A stretch of 64,000 nt of DNA from JABDGR01 sp964561455 (GTDB taxonomy: Bacteria > Verrucomicrobiota > Verrucomicrobiia > Opitutales > JABDGR01). The stretch lies in NCBI GenBank assembly GCA_964561455.1, contig CAZLPS010000011.1, forward strand, positions 1 to 64,000, in the 5' to 3' direction. Shown piece after piece: positions 12,101-27,100 of this stretch. Position 1 is the first letter of the stretch; the number at the start of each line of letters is the position of its first letter. The notes below the pieces were generated by a model. That model saw only the letters and a program-made list of their open reading frames with translations, did not search any database and was not told the origin of the DNA. Made by a program: the position numbers and the translations under genes.

Positions 12101-15100
12101 CCCGAGCCGAGGAAGTTGATGTACAAATTGCCGAAGGTGACCGGGACGGAGTTCATCACGGTGGTGCCCGCCACGGTGTCCAGGTTGCCTGCATTGATGA
12201 CAAACGCGCCCGTACCCAATGCACTGCTGCTGCCGATGCCCAACGTGCCGCCGTTCATGATGGTGCCACCGGTATAATTGCTGGCCCCGGTAAAGGTTTG
12301 TTCGCCCGGCCCATTAAACACAATGCCACCGTTGCCCGTCAGCGAACCGCTATAAACGTTGTTGACGTTTGCCGGAGGCGCCAAGGTCAGATTTACCGGT
12401 TTGGGCACGGCGTTGGTATTAACGAGGTTCATGGCGCCGCCACCAATCAAACCGCCGATGGTCGCGCTCAGAATGTTGGTGTCGAACAGGAAGTTGCCAC
12501 CCTGGCCGCTGACCGCCAGCGTCGCATCCAACTCCGCCAGGGTCGCCGCACCGCCGCCCGCCGCGCTAAGGATGACGTTGCCGCCGGAAGCATAGAAGGT
12601 GCCGGAGATGGTATTGATGCCGGTGAGAGTCAGGTTGGCAGTTCCGGATTTGGTAATGTTCGTGGCCACGACATTATCGATGAGGTTCGCGCTGAGAATC
12701 AGCGGGGAATAGGTGATAATGTTCAACTCGCCGCCGGGGTTGCCAGACGTCAAGGAGCCGTTGCCCTGTATGGTCGTCAGCGAACCACCCGACCCCGCCA
12801 CGTTCGCGCTCACCAACAGGCCATTGACGGCCAGGTTGCCGTTCAAATTCATAATTGCGCCCGCTCCGGTGTTGGGCTGGTTAAAGCGCAGCGAATTAAG
12901 CTGGTAGCTGCCTGTAACCGTGATGGCGTTCGCCGATGCCGGAATATCCGTGTTGGCGCCCGCCAGACCCAAATTGCCGCCCAAGACAACCGAACTCTGA
13001 GCGGTGCCATTGCCGAAGTAACCGTCGCCAAAATAGGTTGCAAGCGTGCTATAGGGCACAATATTGAGGGCGCCCGCGCCGTCCGAGGTAACCGCCGCGA
13101 AATCCGTCACCGTGCTGCCATTCACCGGGAAAGTGACCACTTCGAATTGGGCGCCGGTGTTCGGGTCGGTCAACTGATTGCCCGGGGTACCCGTGATGGT
13201 TTTAACCACGACGCCAGGCGAAAACACGCTGGTCAGCGATGCCGGCACGCCGGTCGCGCCACCCGTCAGTGCGGTCGCCCCATGGGCCGTGACGGCGCCA
13301 CTGCCAACATTACTTACGGTGACCAATGCCGCGACCGTCGCGTTGTTAATGACGGCGTTCGCGACTTGCGCGGCGGTGGCGTTCACGATGCCGGTCCCGT
13401 TCGTGCCCAAGGTAATGGTAATGGCGTTGGACGTGACCGACGCTGTCGTGGGGGTGCCGTTACCCGAGCCATTGACATACTGAACCGTAAGGTTGTTGCC
13501 ATTGGTACCGGTGGCGGTCGCGGTGAAGACCAAGTTGTCAACAATGCTCGCCGAAATGAGGTTGAGGGCGCCGCCCGGGGTGCGGGTGATGCTGCCCAGA
13601 TTGGCCGTCAACAGGCCCGTGCCGGGAGTAAGGCTGATGTTCGAACCGCCAGTAATCGGGTTGGTCGTCACATTCTGCGTATTGGTGCCCTGCAGGACGT
13701 TGCCGCTGGTGTTGCCTTGAATGGCAAAGGTGGAACCGCCGCCCAGGGACAGAATCGAGGTATTGCTCAGGATCTGGCCGGAAGGCGCGCCGGGCTGCGA
13801 GAAGTCGAGCAGCAAGGTGCCGCCATTGACCGAGGTCGTGCCGTTGTAAATGGTCGTGCCATTGAAGGTGGTGGTATTGCCCAGCACCAACGTGCCGTTG
13901 CCAATCTTGGTGATGCCCACCCCGACACCGGCGATGATGCCGTCAATCGTCAGCGTGTTGTTGACGACATTAATCGTGGGGGTGGTCAGCAACGTGACCG
14001 CGCCGGAGCCCAAGTTCAGGCCCGACGAGCCGCCGAGGTAGGTCAGGTTCCCATTGAACACGAGCGGGATATTGTTGGCCAAGGTGGCATTCGCGCCCAA
14101 ATTGGTGGAGAGCGAAGCCGAGGTGCTGGTCGTACCGTTGCCACCGGCCAAGAACAGCGGCGCCGCCATGTCGGAGACGTAACCGTTGCCGTTGTTGTTG
14201 ACGTTGCTCGAGGCCGTCACCAAATTCCCCGCTGCGGTGCCGTTGGTAATGCTGGCGTTGCCGATGGCACTCAAAATGTCCGCCGCCTTGGTGATCACGC
14301 TGCCATTGGCGTTGGTCGCCAACTTCACCGTAATTGTGTTGCCGGTCACGGACAAACTCAGCGGCTGGTTTGCGCCCTGGTTGACATATTGCACGCTGAT
14401 GGTGTTGCCGGCCGCCGCGTTGGCGCCGGTGATGCTGGCATTGGAGGCGTTCGCGGCGTAAATGATGCTGCTGTTGGCGCCAATGGTATTGTCGAAGTTA
14501 CCGCCCACGAAGGTCAGCGGGCCGGTGCCCAACGCCTTGGTGTTGCCCACAAACAGATTTCCGGAATTAATAACTACGCCGCCCGCAAAGGTGCTGGCGC
14601 CATTGAGCGTGAGCGAGCCCGTGCCGGAGAGATTCAGGCCGCCGCCGCCGCCGCCCGCGAGATTCGTCGCCGCCAGCGTGCCGACCACGCCCGTGCCGTT
14701 GTTCGACGGCGCATTGGCCACACTCACCAGCGCCTTGACGGAGGCATTCCCATTAATGGCGGTTATTACGTTGGCAGCCGTGGCATTGACCACCCCCGTG
14801 CCGTTGGTGCCGAGCGTGACCGTGATCGCATTGCCAGTGACCGACGCCGTCGTGGCCACATTGTTGCCGACTCCGGGGATATATTGCACGGTGATCGAGT
14901 TGCCGGCCGCCGTGAAGATTCCCGCCAGGCTGGCATTGGAGGTATTGGAAGTGAAGACCAGGTTCGAATTCGCCGTGGCCAGCGCCGTGGCCAGAGTCGA
15001 GTTCGCGCCAAACACGCCGGCTATGCTGCCTTCGATGATCAATGCCTGACCGTTGGTGTTAAGATTGCCAATAACGCCCGGGCTGATGGTCACGAGGCGC

Positions 15101-18100
15101 AAGGGGGAAATGTCCGTGGTGTTGCCCGCGGTCAAAGTGGCATTGCCGTTGAAGGCCAGGTACGCACCGGGCGTGGTGGCGTTGCCGACGAAGCCCAAGG
15201 CCAAATCCGCGCTACCCAAGGTGGAATTGACATTCACGAGGAGGGTGCCGGCGTTCAGCACGGTGCCGCCCGTGTAGCTGTTGCCCGAGGGCACGGCCGT
15301 AAGATTGGTCGTCAACGCCAACGTGCCGGCGCCTTTCTTGACCAGCACACCACCGCTGCTGCCGAGCACATCCCCGATCAATCCAGCATCAGTGAAGGTG
15401 ATGCCCGAATTCACATTGATGGCACCGCTGTGGTCTATGTTCCCTGAAATATTGCCCAATTGCAGAGTGCGGTTGGCGCTCAGGGTAAAGCTGGCCGTCG
15501 GATTGAGGGCGCCGCCGTTGATGGTAATGGCCCCAATGGCTGTCGTGACATTGTTCAGCAGATTGTTGGCGTTGCCCAACTGATTGTCCGCCGATATCGC
15601 CAAATTGCCGCCGGCGATGAACAAATTGCCCGTGAAGGGACTGGCGACGACGCTGTTGTTGGCCGACAATTGCAATGTACCATTGCCCGTCTTGGTGATG
15701 TTCGACGCCCCGCTGATGGCACCCGCCAAGGTCAGCGTATTATTGTTGACGTTGAACACGCTGTCCCCCGTCAAGATTTCGGGACCGGTGCCCAAGCTCA
15801 AGCTTGCGGTGGAGCCCTGGTAATTCAGACCCGACTGAATGGTCACGTTAATCGCATTAATAGTCATGTTCGCGCCGCTGGCATTGTCCAAGGTGCCACC
15901 GTTTAGCACCAGGACACCGGTGCTCGACAGTGCCCCAAGGCCAAAAGCCGCCGGGTTCGTGATGTTCAAGGTGCCCGCCGTCAGCAAAATGCTGCCATTG
16001 AAGGTGTTTTGCCCCGAAAGCGTCTGGCTGCCGCCAGGCCCGTTCATCTCCAAGGTGCCGTTGACGGTAAGATTGCCACTGTAGATGGCCGTGGTGTTCG
16101 CTTTTGGCGTCAACGTGATCGTCCCCGTCCCACCGATCGCAGAGTTGGCCGTCCCGTTAAACCCGCCAACTATACTATCGACGGCTGAAGCAATCAAGTT
16201 ACCGCCTTCGAACACGATCAGGCTGTTCTGGAAATTCCGATTGAAGGCGGCGCTGGGATCGGGGTTGGAGCCGTTAATGTTCGCGGTAAAGTTCCCCAAC
16301 ACGATGTTGCCGTTGATTAAATAGGTATTGCCGGTGAAACCTGCCGGGCCGTTGATATCCAGGGAACCCGGGCCGGTTTTGATCACGTTCGTGGAAAGAT
16401 TGCCGATGTCTGCAATCTGCACCGCGTTCAAAATCAGATCGCCTGAGGAAGCCTGCGAGTTAACCAGTGTCGGGTGGTTCGTCACGATCATAATATCTCC
16501 GCCGGCAACCACCGGGGCAATCGTCCCATTGTTAATCGAGAATGTTTGATTTACGGCCTCCGAAACGAGAATACCACCCACTTGCAGGGTGCGGCTGACC
16601 TCATCAATGTCTTCGTTTTGGCCGCTGGCCGGCGTGAGGAATGACAGCGCGGCAAATTTGTAGTCGTTTTCAAATGAAACCGGGCTCGTCGCCGTAACCT
16701 GCACGCTTGCGGTCGTAAAATTCGCGACTGAATCCAGCGGAGTGAAGCCACCGGTGTTGGTGTTCGAGTCGAAATCAATGATGTTAATATAGCCCACCGA
16801 GGTGTTGGCCATGGCCACAATCGGTGCGGCGGTTGCCGAACTGCTGCCGTAAGCGCCCCAGTCTGATCCCGTTGCGGTGGTTACCACCACGTAAGGAGTG
16901 TGGTTGCCGTCGGTGATCACCGTCTGATTCTGGGAGCTGCTCGACGCTGCCGTAAAGTTGAAGGTGCCGTTGCCGGTCGTGCTGAGATTCAACTGGCCGC
17001 TCGCCGTACGGGTGAGGGCGCCGAGATTGAGCGTGATGGTCGGTCCACCGACGGTCGGGGAGCCACCGAGAGTGATGCTGGCCACACCTGTGCCACCATT
17101 GACGGTCGTGCCGTTGAAGGTCTGCGTGTTGGCCAACGCCACCGGGATGCCCTGAATCAGCAGCGCGCCGGGACCGTTAAGCACGAGGGGAGACCCAGCG
17201 GCGATCATGTTCGCATTGGGCGCGCCCGGGCTGGAATAATCCAGCTCCAGAGTTCCGTTGTTCACCGTGGTCGCACCGGTATAGCTATTGAAGCCAAACA
17301 GACGCATCAGGCCGGAACCCGTCTTAAACAGACTGCCGCCGCCAACAATGTTGCCACCAAAATTCAGGGTGTTGGCCTGGGTGTCAAACGTGCCAGTAAA
17401 CCCGGTGCCCAAATTGATCGTACGGTTCTGGGTGATCGTAAAGCTCGATCCAATTTGCAGGGTACCATTGCCGCTGAAGACCAGCGAAGAACTGAGATTC
17501 GCGCCCAACGCGCTGTCAATCGAGACATTCAACGTGCCGCCATTGATGGTGGTGTTGCCCGTGTACAGGTTGTTCGCGGTGATGGGGAGCGTCAAGGTGC
17601 CGTTACCCAGTTTGGTCAAGCCACCGTCAACATTGGCGCCCAAGCTGGCATCGTGGGTCAGGTTTTGGGCAAACGTGACGTTGAACCCGTTGGTGTTGAA
17701 TTTAAAGCCGCCGACTTGGTCCACCGTCCCGTTGAAACCGGTGATGAAGTTCGTGCTATTGGCGCCCGCCTGCAGCACGCCGCCATTGAAGTTGATGACC
17801 GCCGCACCCGTGGCCCCGACGTTGGCCGCCACCAGCGAAGTGGCTTGCAGCACGCCGCCGCCGAGATTGTAAGTCGCGTTGGCGGAACCCAAAACATAGC
17901 CCGTCTGACCGCCCATTTGGAGACTGCCGCCAGCCGAGCTGGAGCCCGTCAAGATCACCGTGCCGCCAGTTTGATTGATCACGGTCGTGACGGCGTCGCT
18001 GGTGTCGTCATTACTGCTCCCTTTGCTCACCCACAGGTCATTCGCGGTCAAAACCGATGTGCCCGAAATATTCAATACGATGTTGGCAGCACCCAAGGTG

Positions 18101-21100
18101 GCGCCGAGGTTGCCCAGGGTGAGCTCCACATTGCTGCTATTAAACACCCCGTTGCCGGACAGCGTCATGGTGATCGCGTCGCCTGGATTAAAGCCAATGG
18201 AGTTGAATCCGGCGGTCCCGGGGCTGCCGACGCTCAAATTCGCGCCGTTGCCGATTGTGAGGTTTTGCGTGCCCGTCACCGCAAAGTGCGCGGCGGCCAG
18301 ATTGGAGCTAAGATTGACGACCGCCGTGCCGTTGCCGCCAAAGGCCAGATTGCCCACCCCGGTGCCGAGGAAGGTTTGGCCCGTGCCAGTTTGCGCCATG
18401 GAGTCATTAATGGTGATGTTGGAACCAAAAGTGTCGGTCAGTCCAGCGCTGTTGCCCAACGTATCGCCGCCCGTCAGGTTCTTCGCCGGCGCCGCACTCA
18501 GGAAACCGTTTCCGGTCGAATTGGCCGCGAGCGCCACCGACACCAAATTACCCGCCGCGGACCCGTTGGTCACCGAGGAATTGCCAATGAGGTTGAGCAC
18601 GTCGGAAGCCTTCGAAATCACGTTGCTGTTCGCGTCCGTGGCCAGATTGACGATGATCGCGTTGCCCGAAACACTGAGGCTGGCCGCGGCGTTGGCGGTG
18701 CCGGGGTTCACAAATTGCACGGTGATGGCGTTGCCGGCCGGGCCATTCGGGCCCGTCAGATTGGCGTTGGTCGAGTTCACCGCAAAGACCAGGCTGTTGC
18801 TGGAAAGATTAAGCGTTGCGTTCCCGGCCAGCGTAATGGCGCTCGGCGCGGCCGTCTGGCCAAACGTATAGCTGCCGACAAAGTTCACGCTGCCCGACCA
18901 ATTCTGGTTGTTGTTGATCGCGAGCGAGCCACCCACGCCGTTGAGTACCGTGGCGTTGTTGTTGATCAAGGAACCTGTGGCCGACAGCGCACCGGCGCTT
19001 GCCAGATTCAAGGTGCCAAAGCTCACCGTGGTGTTACCCGAATAGGTGTTGGTGCCATTCAGAGTCAGCGTGCCATTGCCCACTTTGACGATGCCGCCAT
19101 TGCCCGTCAGCGCGCCACTGTAGGTGGTGTCGAAGCTGTTTGTGCCAACCGTCAAAATAACCGGGGTGTTGCTGCCGGGCGTGTTGTCCAGCGCCAGCGT
19201 CTTATTGCCACTCAAGCCGCCGAAGGTGGCCGCCGACAGGGTGCCGAAGCTCAGGATGCCATTGCCGGTATTGAAGTTGAAGGTGCTGTTTTGCAGGGCG
19301 CCGGTGTTACCGAGGATCAAGGTGCCGGCGGTGATGTTGGTGGCACCGGTGAATGTATTGGTGTTGGTGAGCGTCAGATTATTCGAGCCGGCCTGAACGA
19401 CGTTGCCCGAGCCGGAAATAACACCGCCAAAGGAGGTGTCCCCGTGCTGGCTAAACGCGAGCGTGCCGTTGACCAGCACATTACTGAAGGAAGGCAGCGT
19501 GGCATTCATCGTGCCATTGACCGTACCATTGCCCAATTGCAGCGTGCCCGCGTTGACAACCGTGCCGCCCGTATAATTCTCGCCGGCGGCCAAAATGAGG
19601 GTGCCCGAGCCGCCCTTGACCAACGTACCCGTGCCACTGATGCCGGTCGCCAGGGTTTCCTGGGCATTGGTTCCGGTATCAATGGTGTCGAGACCCACGC
19701 CCAAGGTGATGTTCGGTGAAATGTCGGCCACCGTTGCATCGTGGTATTGCAGCCCGCCGCCCTGGAGGGTGATGGTGCCCGTGCCGAAGTTGGTCGAAGC
19801 CGTGGCCACGGAGGAGAAGTTTATCAAACCGCCCGTAATCAGCGTGCCGCCCGTGTAGGTATTATGGAGGCTCAGGAACAAGGTGCCCGCACCCGCTTTA
19901 CCCAGGGTGCCTGGGCCGGCGAGCACATTGGCAAACGAGATGTTGTTGATGTTGGTGTCAATCGTATCCACGCCAGCGCTCAACCCGCTCGTCGGGCTGA
20001 GGATGCTCGAAACGTCGGCGAGGGTGCCCACCGCATACTGAACTCCGCCACCGTTTAATACGAGCTGCCCGGGTCCGAATTGCGACAACGCGTTGAAGTT
20101 GATAAAGCCGCCAGTAATCGTCGTACCGCCGGAATAGCTGTCCGCCGTCCCCATGAGCGTCAAGGTGCCGGAACCCGCCTTGGTCAGGCTGCCCGCGCCG
20201 CCGCCCGTCAGCGGGGTCGTGGTGAGGGTGGACAGCGTGCCGTTGCCATTGCTGCCGGAGGTGTTCGCCGCAATAACGAGTGCCGCCACACTCGCATTGG
20301 CGCTGATGGCGCTGAGGACATTCGCCGGCGTGGCGTTGACCACTCCGGTGCCATTGGTGCCCAAGGTGATGGTAATCGCATTGCCGGTGACCGACGCCGT
20401 GGTCGCCGCGTTGTTGCCGGTACCGTTCACATACGCAATGGTGATGTTATTGCCAAAGATGCCACCCGCACCCGTATTCGACACGTTCGCCGTGTAGGTT
20501 ATGGCCGTGTTGCTGCCGACCACCCCGGTGGCAAGCGTGGCATTCGAGCCCGTAAAGTTTCCAAAATAAGTGGAGGTGAGATTATTCTGGCCGACAGTCA
20601 AAGCCACTCCGCCGTTGGTGGTATTGGCAATGACGATGTCCTTGTTGCCCGTGATGCCGCCAAGCGTCGCGGCATTGAGCGTGCCGAAGCTCAACAGACC
20701 GTCGCCCACGTTGTAATTAAACGTGCTGTTTTGCAGCGCGAGCGGGTTGCCCAACGTCAGGGTGCCCGCGGCGATGTTGGTGGCACCAGTGAAAGTGTTG
20801 GCGCCACTGAGCGTCAAATTGGTCGTGGTGGTCAGCGCATTGCCGCCGGTGAGCGTTTGCGCGCCCAAGGTCGAAAGCAGCCCGCTGCCATTGCTGCCGG
20901 ACGCCAGGGCCGCGGTAATCAGCGTGGCTGCGCCAGGGCTGTTTTGCAGTAGCGCCATGATCGAAGCAGCCGTGGAATTGAACGCGGTGTCCGTGCCGCC
21001 GGACAGGTAGGTGACCGGCAGGAAGCCCAGGGTACCAACCGTGCCCAACTCATTGGTGGTGCCAGCACCGGCGACACCGAGCAGCGGTGACAGCGTCGTG

Positions 21101-24100
21101 TTGGCATTGAGGGCGGCAATCAGTTGCGCGGCCGTGGTAGCCGGAGTCGGGCTCACACCGGTCGCCAGCGGCGTCGCGGCTAGGGCCGTGACCAACCCCT
21201 GACCAGTGCTGGCGCCCGTGTTCGTCGGTAGCACCAATGCGCTCGTGCTGGTGTTTTGCGAAATCGCCGAGGCGACATTCTGCGCCGTGGCATTCGTCAC
21301 CCCGGCCGAGGGTCCGGACAAGAGGACCTTAATGACGCTGACGCCACCCGTGAGGTTGGCGGACGCCGCCGCCACCGCAGTGCCGCTGCCGTTGCTGGCC
21401 GTACCATTGGCAGCAAGGAAGGTCGCATTCGTGACTGCGTTGGTGTTAATCGCATTGATCACATTCAACGCTGTAGCATTGACCACGCCGGAGCCATTCG
21501 TGCCCAAGGTAACCACGAGCGTGTTGCCAATGACCTGAGCGGCGGTCGGGATGTTGTTGCCTGAGCCCGCCAGGTATTCCACGGCAAATCCGTTGCCCAA
21601 ATAACCGCCCGACGTACCGGTATTCAGAGTGCTGACCAGGATGCCATTGTTACTGGCGTTGGTGCCGGCGAAGGCGCTGGCCAAGGCGCCTCCGTCTGCG
21701 GTGGCATTGGTGAGGCTGGCTGTGGTAGTCGCAACCGACGCCGTGCTGTTGACAATGTAGGAAACCTTCACACTGTTCAGATTGGCGCCAATGTTCCTGG
21801 CCGTGTAAGTGAGATTGCCGTTGGTCGCTCCGATGGTGCTCAATACCGCCGACGATCCGGCGTTAATGCCGCCACCCAGTGCGATAGTGCCATTCGCGGC
21901 GGGTATTCCCGTACCATCCGAGTTCGGCGCGAGGGCGGCGCTGAGCAGGCCCTTGGCGGTCGAATTGCCGTTAATCAACGCCACAATCGAAGCGGCCGTC
22001 GCATTGGACACACCGGACGACGGGCCGGAAAGGTTGACCGTAATGACATTGCCGGAGAAGGTTAAGTTCGAGGTAGCCAGGGCGGCCGTCTGTACCGCAT
22101 ATTTAACTTGGACGCCATTGCTGTTCGCAAAGTTGGTGCCGGTTAACGAGGCGTTGGTGGCGTTCGAAGTGTAGACGATCGCCAAGTTGGAGCTGGCATT
22201 GGCCACCGCCGTCGAGGCACCCGTGCTAGTGCCCAAGCTGACGAGGAGGTTGTTCCCGGAGAGGGTGAAGCCGAGCGGGGCGCCAATGGTCAATGGCGTG
22301 ACGTAATTCAGCGTCAGATTGTTGGCCGCAGTACCCAGGTTCTTCGCCGTGTACTTCAAGTCGTTGTTGTTGCCTGCCACCGTCGCCGTGGCTGTCGCCG
22401 CCGTCCCCGCGCCATTGCTGAAGGTGGTGTTCGAGAAGACTGCAACCGCACCCGTGCCATCGCTGTTAGCCGCAATTGCCGGGGTCACACTGGCCAAAAT
22501 CGTCGCGTTCGCCTGCAAAGCCTGCAGGACCTGCTTGGCGGTGGCGTTGACCACGCCGGTGCCGTTCGTGCCGAGCGTCACGGTTATGGCGTTGCCGACA
22601 ATGTTGGCGCTGGTCTGGACGCCGTTTCCGCTGCCCGCGACATATTGCACGGCGAGCGAATTTCCCGCAACCCCCGGATTGACCGCCGTGTAATTGATGG
22701 CCGCATTGGCGCCGGAATTCACCGTCAAGTTGGCCTGGCCCGTGGTCATGCCCAAGCCAACCGTGATATTCGTGCCGCTCACGGACACCGTGGGCGCCGC
22801 GCCGGCAATTCCCTGATTGACGTAAGTGATGTTGATGCCATTGCCCGCCAACCCCGGATTAACCGCCGTGAACGTCAAGTCCTTGTTGCTGCCCAGGGAG
22901 GTCGAAAGCGAGGCGGCGCCGAGATTCAGTCCATTTTGCGTCAGCGTGCCCGTGCCGGAAATAACCCCGGAATAGGTGGTGTTGGAGCCTTCATTAAAGA
23001 CCATCGCCCCATTGTTTTGCACATTCGTGCCGCCGGGCAAAAGTCCCACGCCTGCGGTGGTACCGTTACCCAATTGGAGGGTGCCGTTCGCGACGATCGT
23101 GCTGACCAAACCCGAGGTCGTATTGATGAAGCCCGAATAAGACTGCGTTTGCGTCAGCGTCAACACGCCGCCGCCGTCTTTCACCAATACGCCCGTACCT
23201 TTGAGCGGTGCCGTGCTGAAGACTATGTTGTTGCCGTTGGTATCAATTGTGTCGAGCGGGCCGGTGCCATTGGGCAGCGCCGCGGCCGCTTGGGCGGAAA
23301 GAAGCCCCGCTCCGGTACCTTGCGCGGCGGCGGACACCAGCAACTTGGCCACAGGGTCGGCATTGATGGCCGCGGCAATATTAGTCGCCGTTTCCGAAGC
23401 GTTGACGATTCCACCGGTCGTACCAAGTGTCACGGTGATCGTGTTTCCGCTGACGACGATGCTCCGCGCCGTGGTCACGCCGGAGTTGACATAGGCAATG
23501 GAGACATTGTTGCCCAGCGCGCCTACGTTTCCGCTCGTCGTATTGGCCGTGTATGTAATATTGGCATTGGCCGCAGGCAGGCTGGTCGTCAACGATGACG
23601 GTGTCACCTGACTGAGGGTGATGTTCGGACTCAAATCTTGCGTCAAGCCCGCGCCCCATTGCAGGCCGCCGCCGGACAACACGATGGTCGGTTGCTGCCC
23701 GAAGTTTGTGGCGGTGCCGTTCTGGTAGGTGAAATAATTGCCGGCAAAGGAGAAGTTGACCTCACCGCCGTTGACGGTCGTCGTGCCGTTGAACGTATTA
23801 TTTGCGCTTAAAGTCAGCAAGCCGGTGCCATTCTTCGTCAGGTTGGCCAGATTGCTGATCGGGCTGCCGCTCAACACGGCCGTAAAGGTGGTGCTTTGGT
23901 TGTTATTGCCTTCCGTCAATGTCACCGCCTGGCCCGTGGTCGTGGCCAATTGGAGATTCGCCGTCAAATTCAAGGTGCCGATGACAGGTGCCGTGATGTT
24001 CGGCGCAAACTGGAGGATGCCCGCACTGGGCACATAGTTGAGCGTCGTGTTGGCCAGCGCGCTGTTGCCGGTGAGGATCAGCGTGCCTGCGGTGATGTTC

Positions 24101-27100
24101 GTGGCACCAGTAAACGTGCTGTTCGCGGAGAGCGCGAACGTGCCGGTCGCCGCACCGTTCGCCAGCGTAAAGTTGCCACTCGAAACCAGGCCCGTGCCCG
24201 TACTGCCAGTGACATTCGCCGCATTCACGTATGTGCTGGCGATCGCGTTGCCCGATAGTGCGTTGATGACATTCGCCGGCGTGGAGGTAAAGCCGGACTC
24301 CAACCCGCCGCCCAGCGTGGCCGACGTGGCCGTTACCACGCCCGCAGTGGAATTACCCGCAAAGGGCGAAGCCGTGAGAATGGTGTTGATGAGCGCCCCA
24401 TTGGGCAGCGCAGCCGTATTAATCAGCGACTGTACCTGCGCGGCCGTGGTGCCAAAGCCGCCAGTGAGCGGTGTGGTCACCGCAGTGACCACGCCATCAC
24501 CCGTGTTGCCCGGCGCCAGTGCCGCCGCCATCACCGTGTTGGCAGTAAGATTGGCGGTCAAGAGCCCCAAGACGTTTGACGCCGTGGAAATTGGGAGCGA
24601 GTTACTGTCCGTGGCGAGATTGACTTTAATGACCGTGGCGCCGCCGGCCAGGTTGGTGGTGGGCATCGCGACCAGAGTGCCGCTGCCATTGCTGGTCGAG
24701 GTGTTAGATGCGGCCAGGTACGCATTCGCGGAGGCGTTGCCATTGAGTAAGGTCATGACACTTAGCGCCGAGGCGTTGACCACGCCGCTGGAGTTGGTGC
24801 CCAAGGTCACCGTAATCACGGTGCCACTCAGCACCGCGCCATTAATGACCGTGCCATTGACGACGGACAGAGACGACGGCACCGAGGCGCCAAAGCCGTT
24901 CACAAATTGCACCTCGACGTTGTCGCCGAGCGCGCCATTCGCTGAGGCCGTGGAGCCATTGGCCGTGAAGGTGATGGCATTATTATTCCCCACCACCCCC
25001 GTGACGACAGACGCATTGGTGTTGGCGAAGGTCAAATTCGCCGTCGGGTTGGAAGCGCCCGGGTTAACATACTGGACAGTGACGTTATTATTCAGATTGG
25101 GGCCGGGAGCCAGGCCGACAAAGCGGAGATTGTTGTTGGCACCCAAATTCGTCGTGGCGTTCGCCTGCGATGTGACATTGCCCGTCGCATCCGTCGCGAG
25201 GTTCACGATGATGTTGGTGCCGTTTGACGCGCTCGAAATGCCCAGGCTTTGATTGGCGAGTCCGGGGTTGGCGTAAGTCACTTTAATCCCGTTCTGCGCC
25301 GTGCCGGGCTTGGTCGCGATATAATTCAGCACCGTGTCGCGCAGGCCAAAGGCCCCGGCGCTCGCTTGAATCCCCTGGTTCGCGCCGCCGACCAAGCTGG
25401 TGGCTGTCTGCGGCAACACAACGCCGGAACCCGCACCCGTCGCCGTGACCAATCCGGCCGCCGCCGGGTTGGCGGCGATGGCCGCAACCACTTGCGCAGC
25501 AGTGGAGGTGACCGTGCCGTTCGCATCGGTACCGAGTTGGACGGTAATGACGTTACCCGTGGTGGACACCACCGCCGTGGCCTGGCTGGCCAGACCCGGA
25601 TTCACATAGGCTACACTGATGCCATTGCCCACGGAGGAATTGGCGCCAATCAAGGACGCATTAAAGGCATTCGCGGTGAGGGTGACTTGATTGGACGCTG
25701 TGCCATTGCCGGTGATCAAAGTTGCAAGGTTGCTCGTCGCACTGGTCGGCGTGGCCAGATTCACCGTGATCGTGTTGGCGCCGCCGGTCAAATTGGCAGA
25801 GGCGGCCGCCGTCACAATGCCGGCGCCGGAACTGCCCGTCGTGTTGCTCGCCGCCACCAAGGTGGGCGCCGCCGAATTAATCAGGCCGATGATGGTTGCC
25901 GCCGTGGCGTTGCTTACGCCACCGCTGTTGGACAAGTTCACCGTGATCGTATTGCCGGAAACCGTCACGTTGGAAGTGACCAGATTCGCCGTGGCATTGC
26001 TGAAGACCACGGTAACATTGTTATTCGCCAAGGTCCCAAACAGGCTCGCATTGCTCGCATTGGCGGACAAGGTGATGCCGTTATTGGCCACAAGGTTGCC
26101 GGTCACCAGGCTGGCGTTGGTCAAAGCCACCGAGGTGGCGGAACCGCCGGCGATTTCCGGATTCGCCAAAATCACACTGATGCCATTGCCGGTGGTCGAA
26201 GTCGCCGCGGCGGAATTGAACGTCAAGTTGGAATTGGCGAGACCAAATGCGGTCGTGGCGTTGGCCGTTACGCCGACATTGCCCGTGAGAACCAGGTTGC
26301 CGGTGCCACCGATCGGGGATGCCAGAGTGATCTGATTCCCGTTGGCATTGAAGGTATTGGTGTTCGAAGCCAGCGCATTCGTCAGCAGCGGCGAGATATC
26401 CGCCGCGGTGCCGTTCCATTGCAAGGTCCCGCCATTGAGTGTGATCTGGCCAGCCGTGCTATTGCCGATGTTCCCAAAGCTGCTGGCGTTGTTAAAGATG
26501 ACCGTCGCCCCGGAGCCGACGACCGTCCCGCCCGTGAACGTATTGTTCGATCCGGTCAAATTCACGGTGCCGTTATTGACCGTCACATTGCCCGGATTCG
26601 CGACCGTGCCAATTTGCACGTTGCCCGCCAGATTCAAGGTGCCGTTCGACGCAATGCTGCCGTTGAAGGACAGCGTGCCGCCGAGCGTCAGCGTGCCGGA
26701 ACCAGTCTTGACGAAGCCCGACCCAAAGCTGGTACCCGTGAGATTGCCCGTGTAGGTGGTGCTCGCGGTGTTATTCCCGAGGGTCAGCACCACACCGCCA
26801 TTGGTTCCCGTGAGATCCAAATCCCGATTCCCGGATATTTCACCAATGGAAGCCGCCGTCAAGGTGCCAAAATTGAGGGTGCCGTTGCTGCTGGCATTGG
26901 CGTTCTGATAAATCAGCGTGGTGTTCTGCAGAGCGGCCGGATTGGCCAGGACGAGGGTCGCATTGGCGTTGATGAACGTATTGCCACTCAGCGTATTCGT
27001 GCCGCTGTAGGTCACTGTCCCATTGCCACCGTTGCCTTGATTGCTCTGCTGAATAATAACATTGCCGGAGCCGGTGATGGTGTTGGCAAACGTCACGTCC

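Noticed and set aside
12298..15447. Plus-strand open frame of 1049 codons inside the giant gene
   Set aside because: It mirrors the repetitive codon pattern of the minus-strand gene (Arg/Gly/Ala/His-rich, no domain, no leader). Similar long antisense frames at 16900-19719 and 25249-28386 arise the same way.
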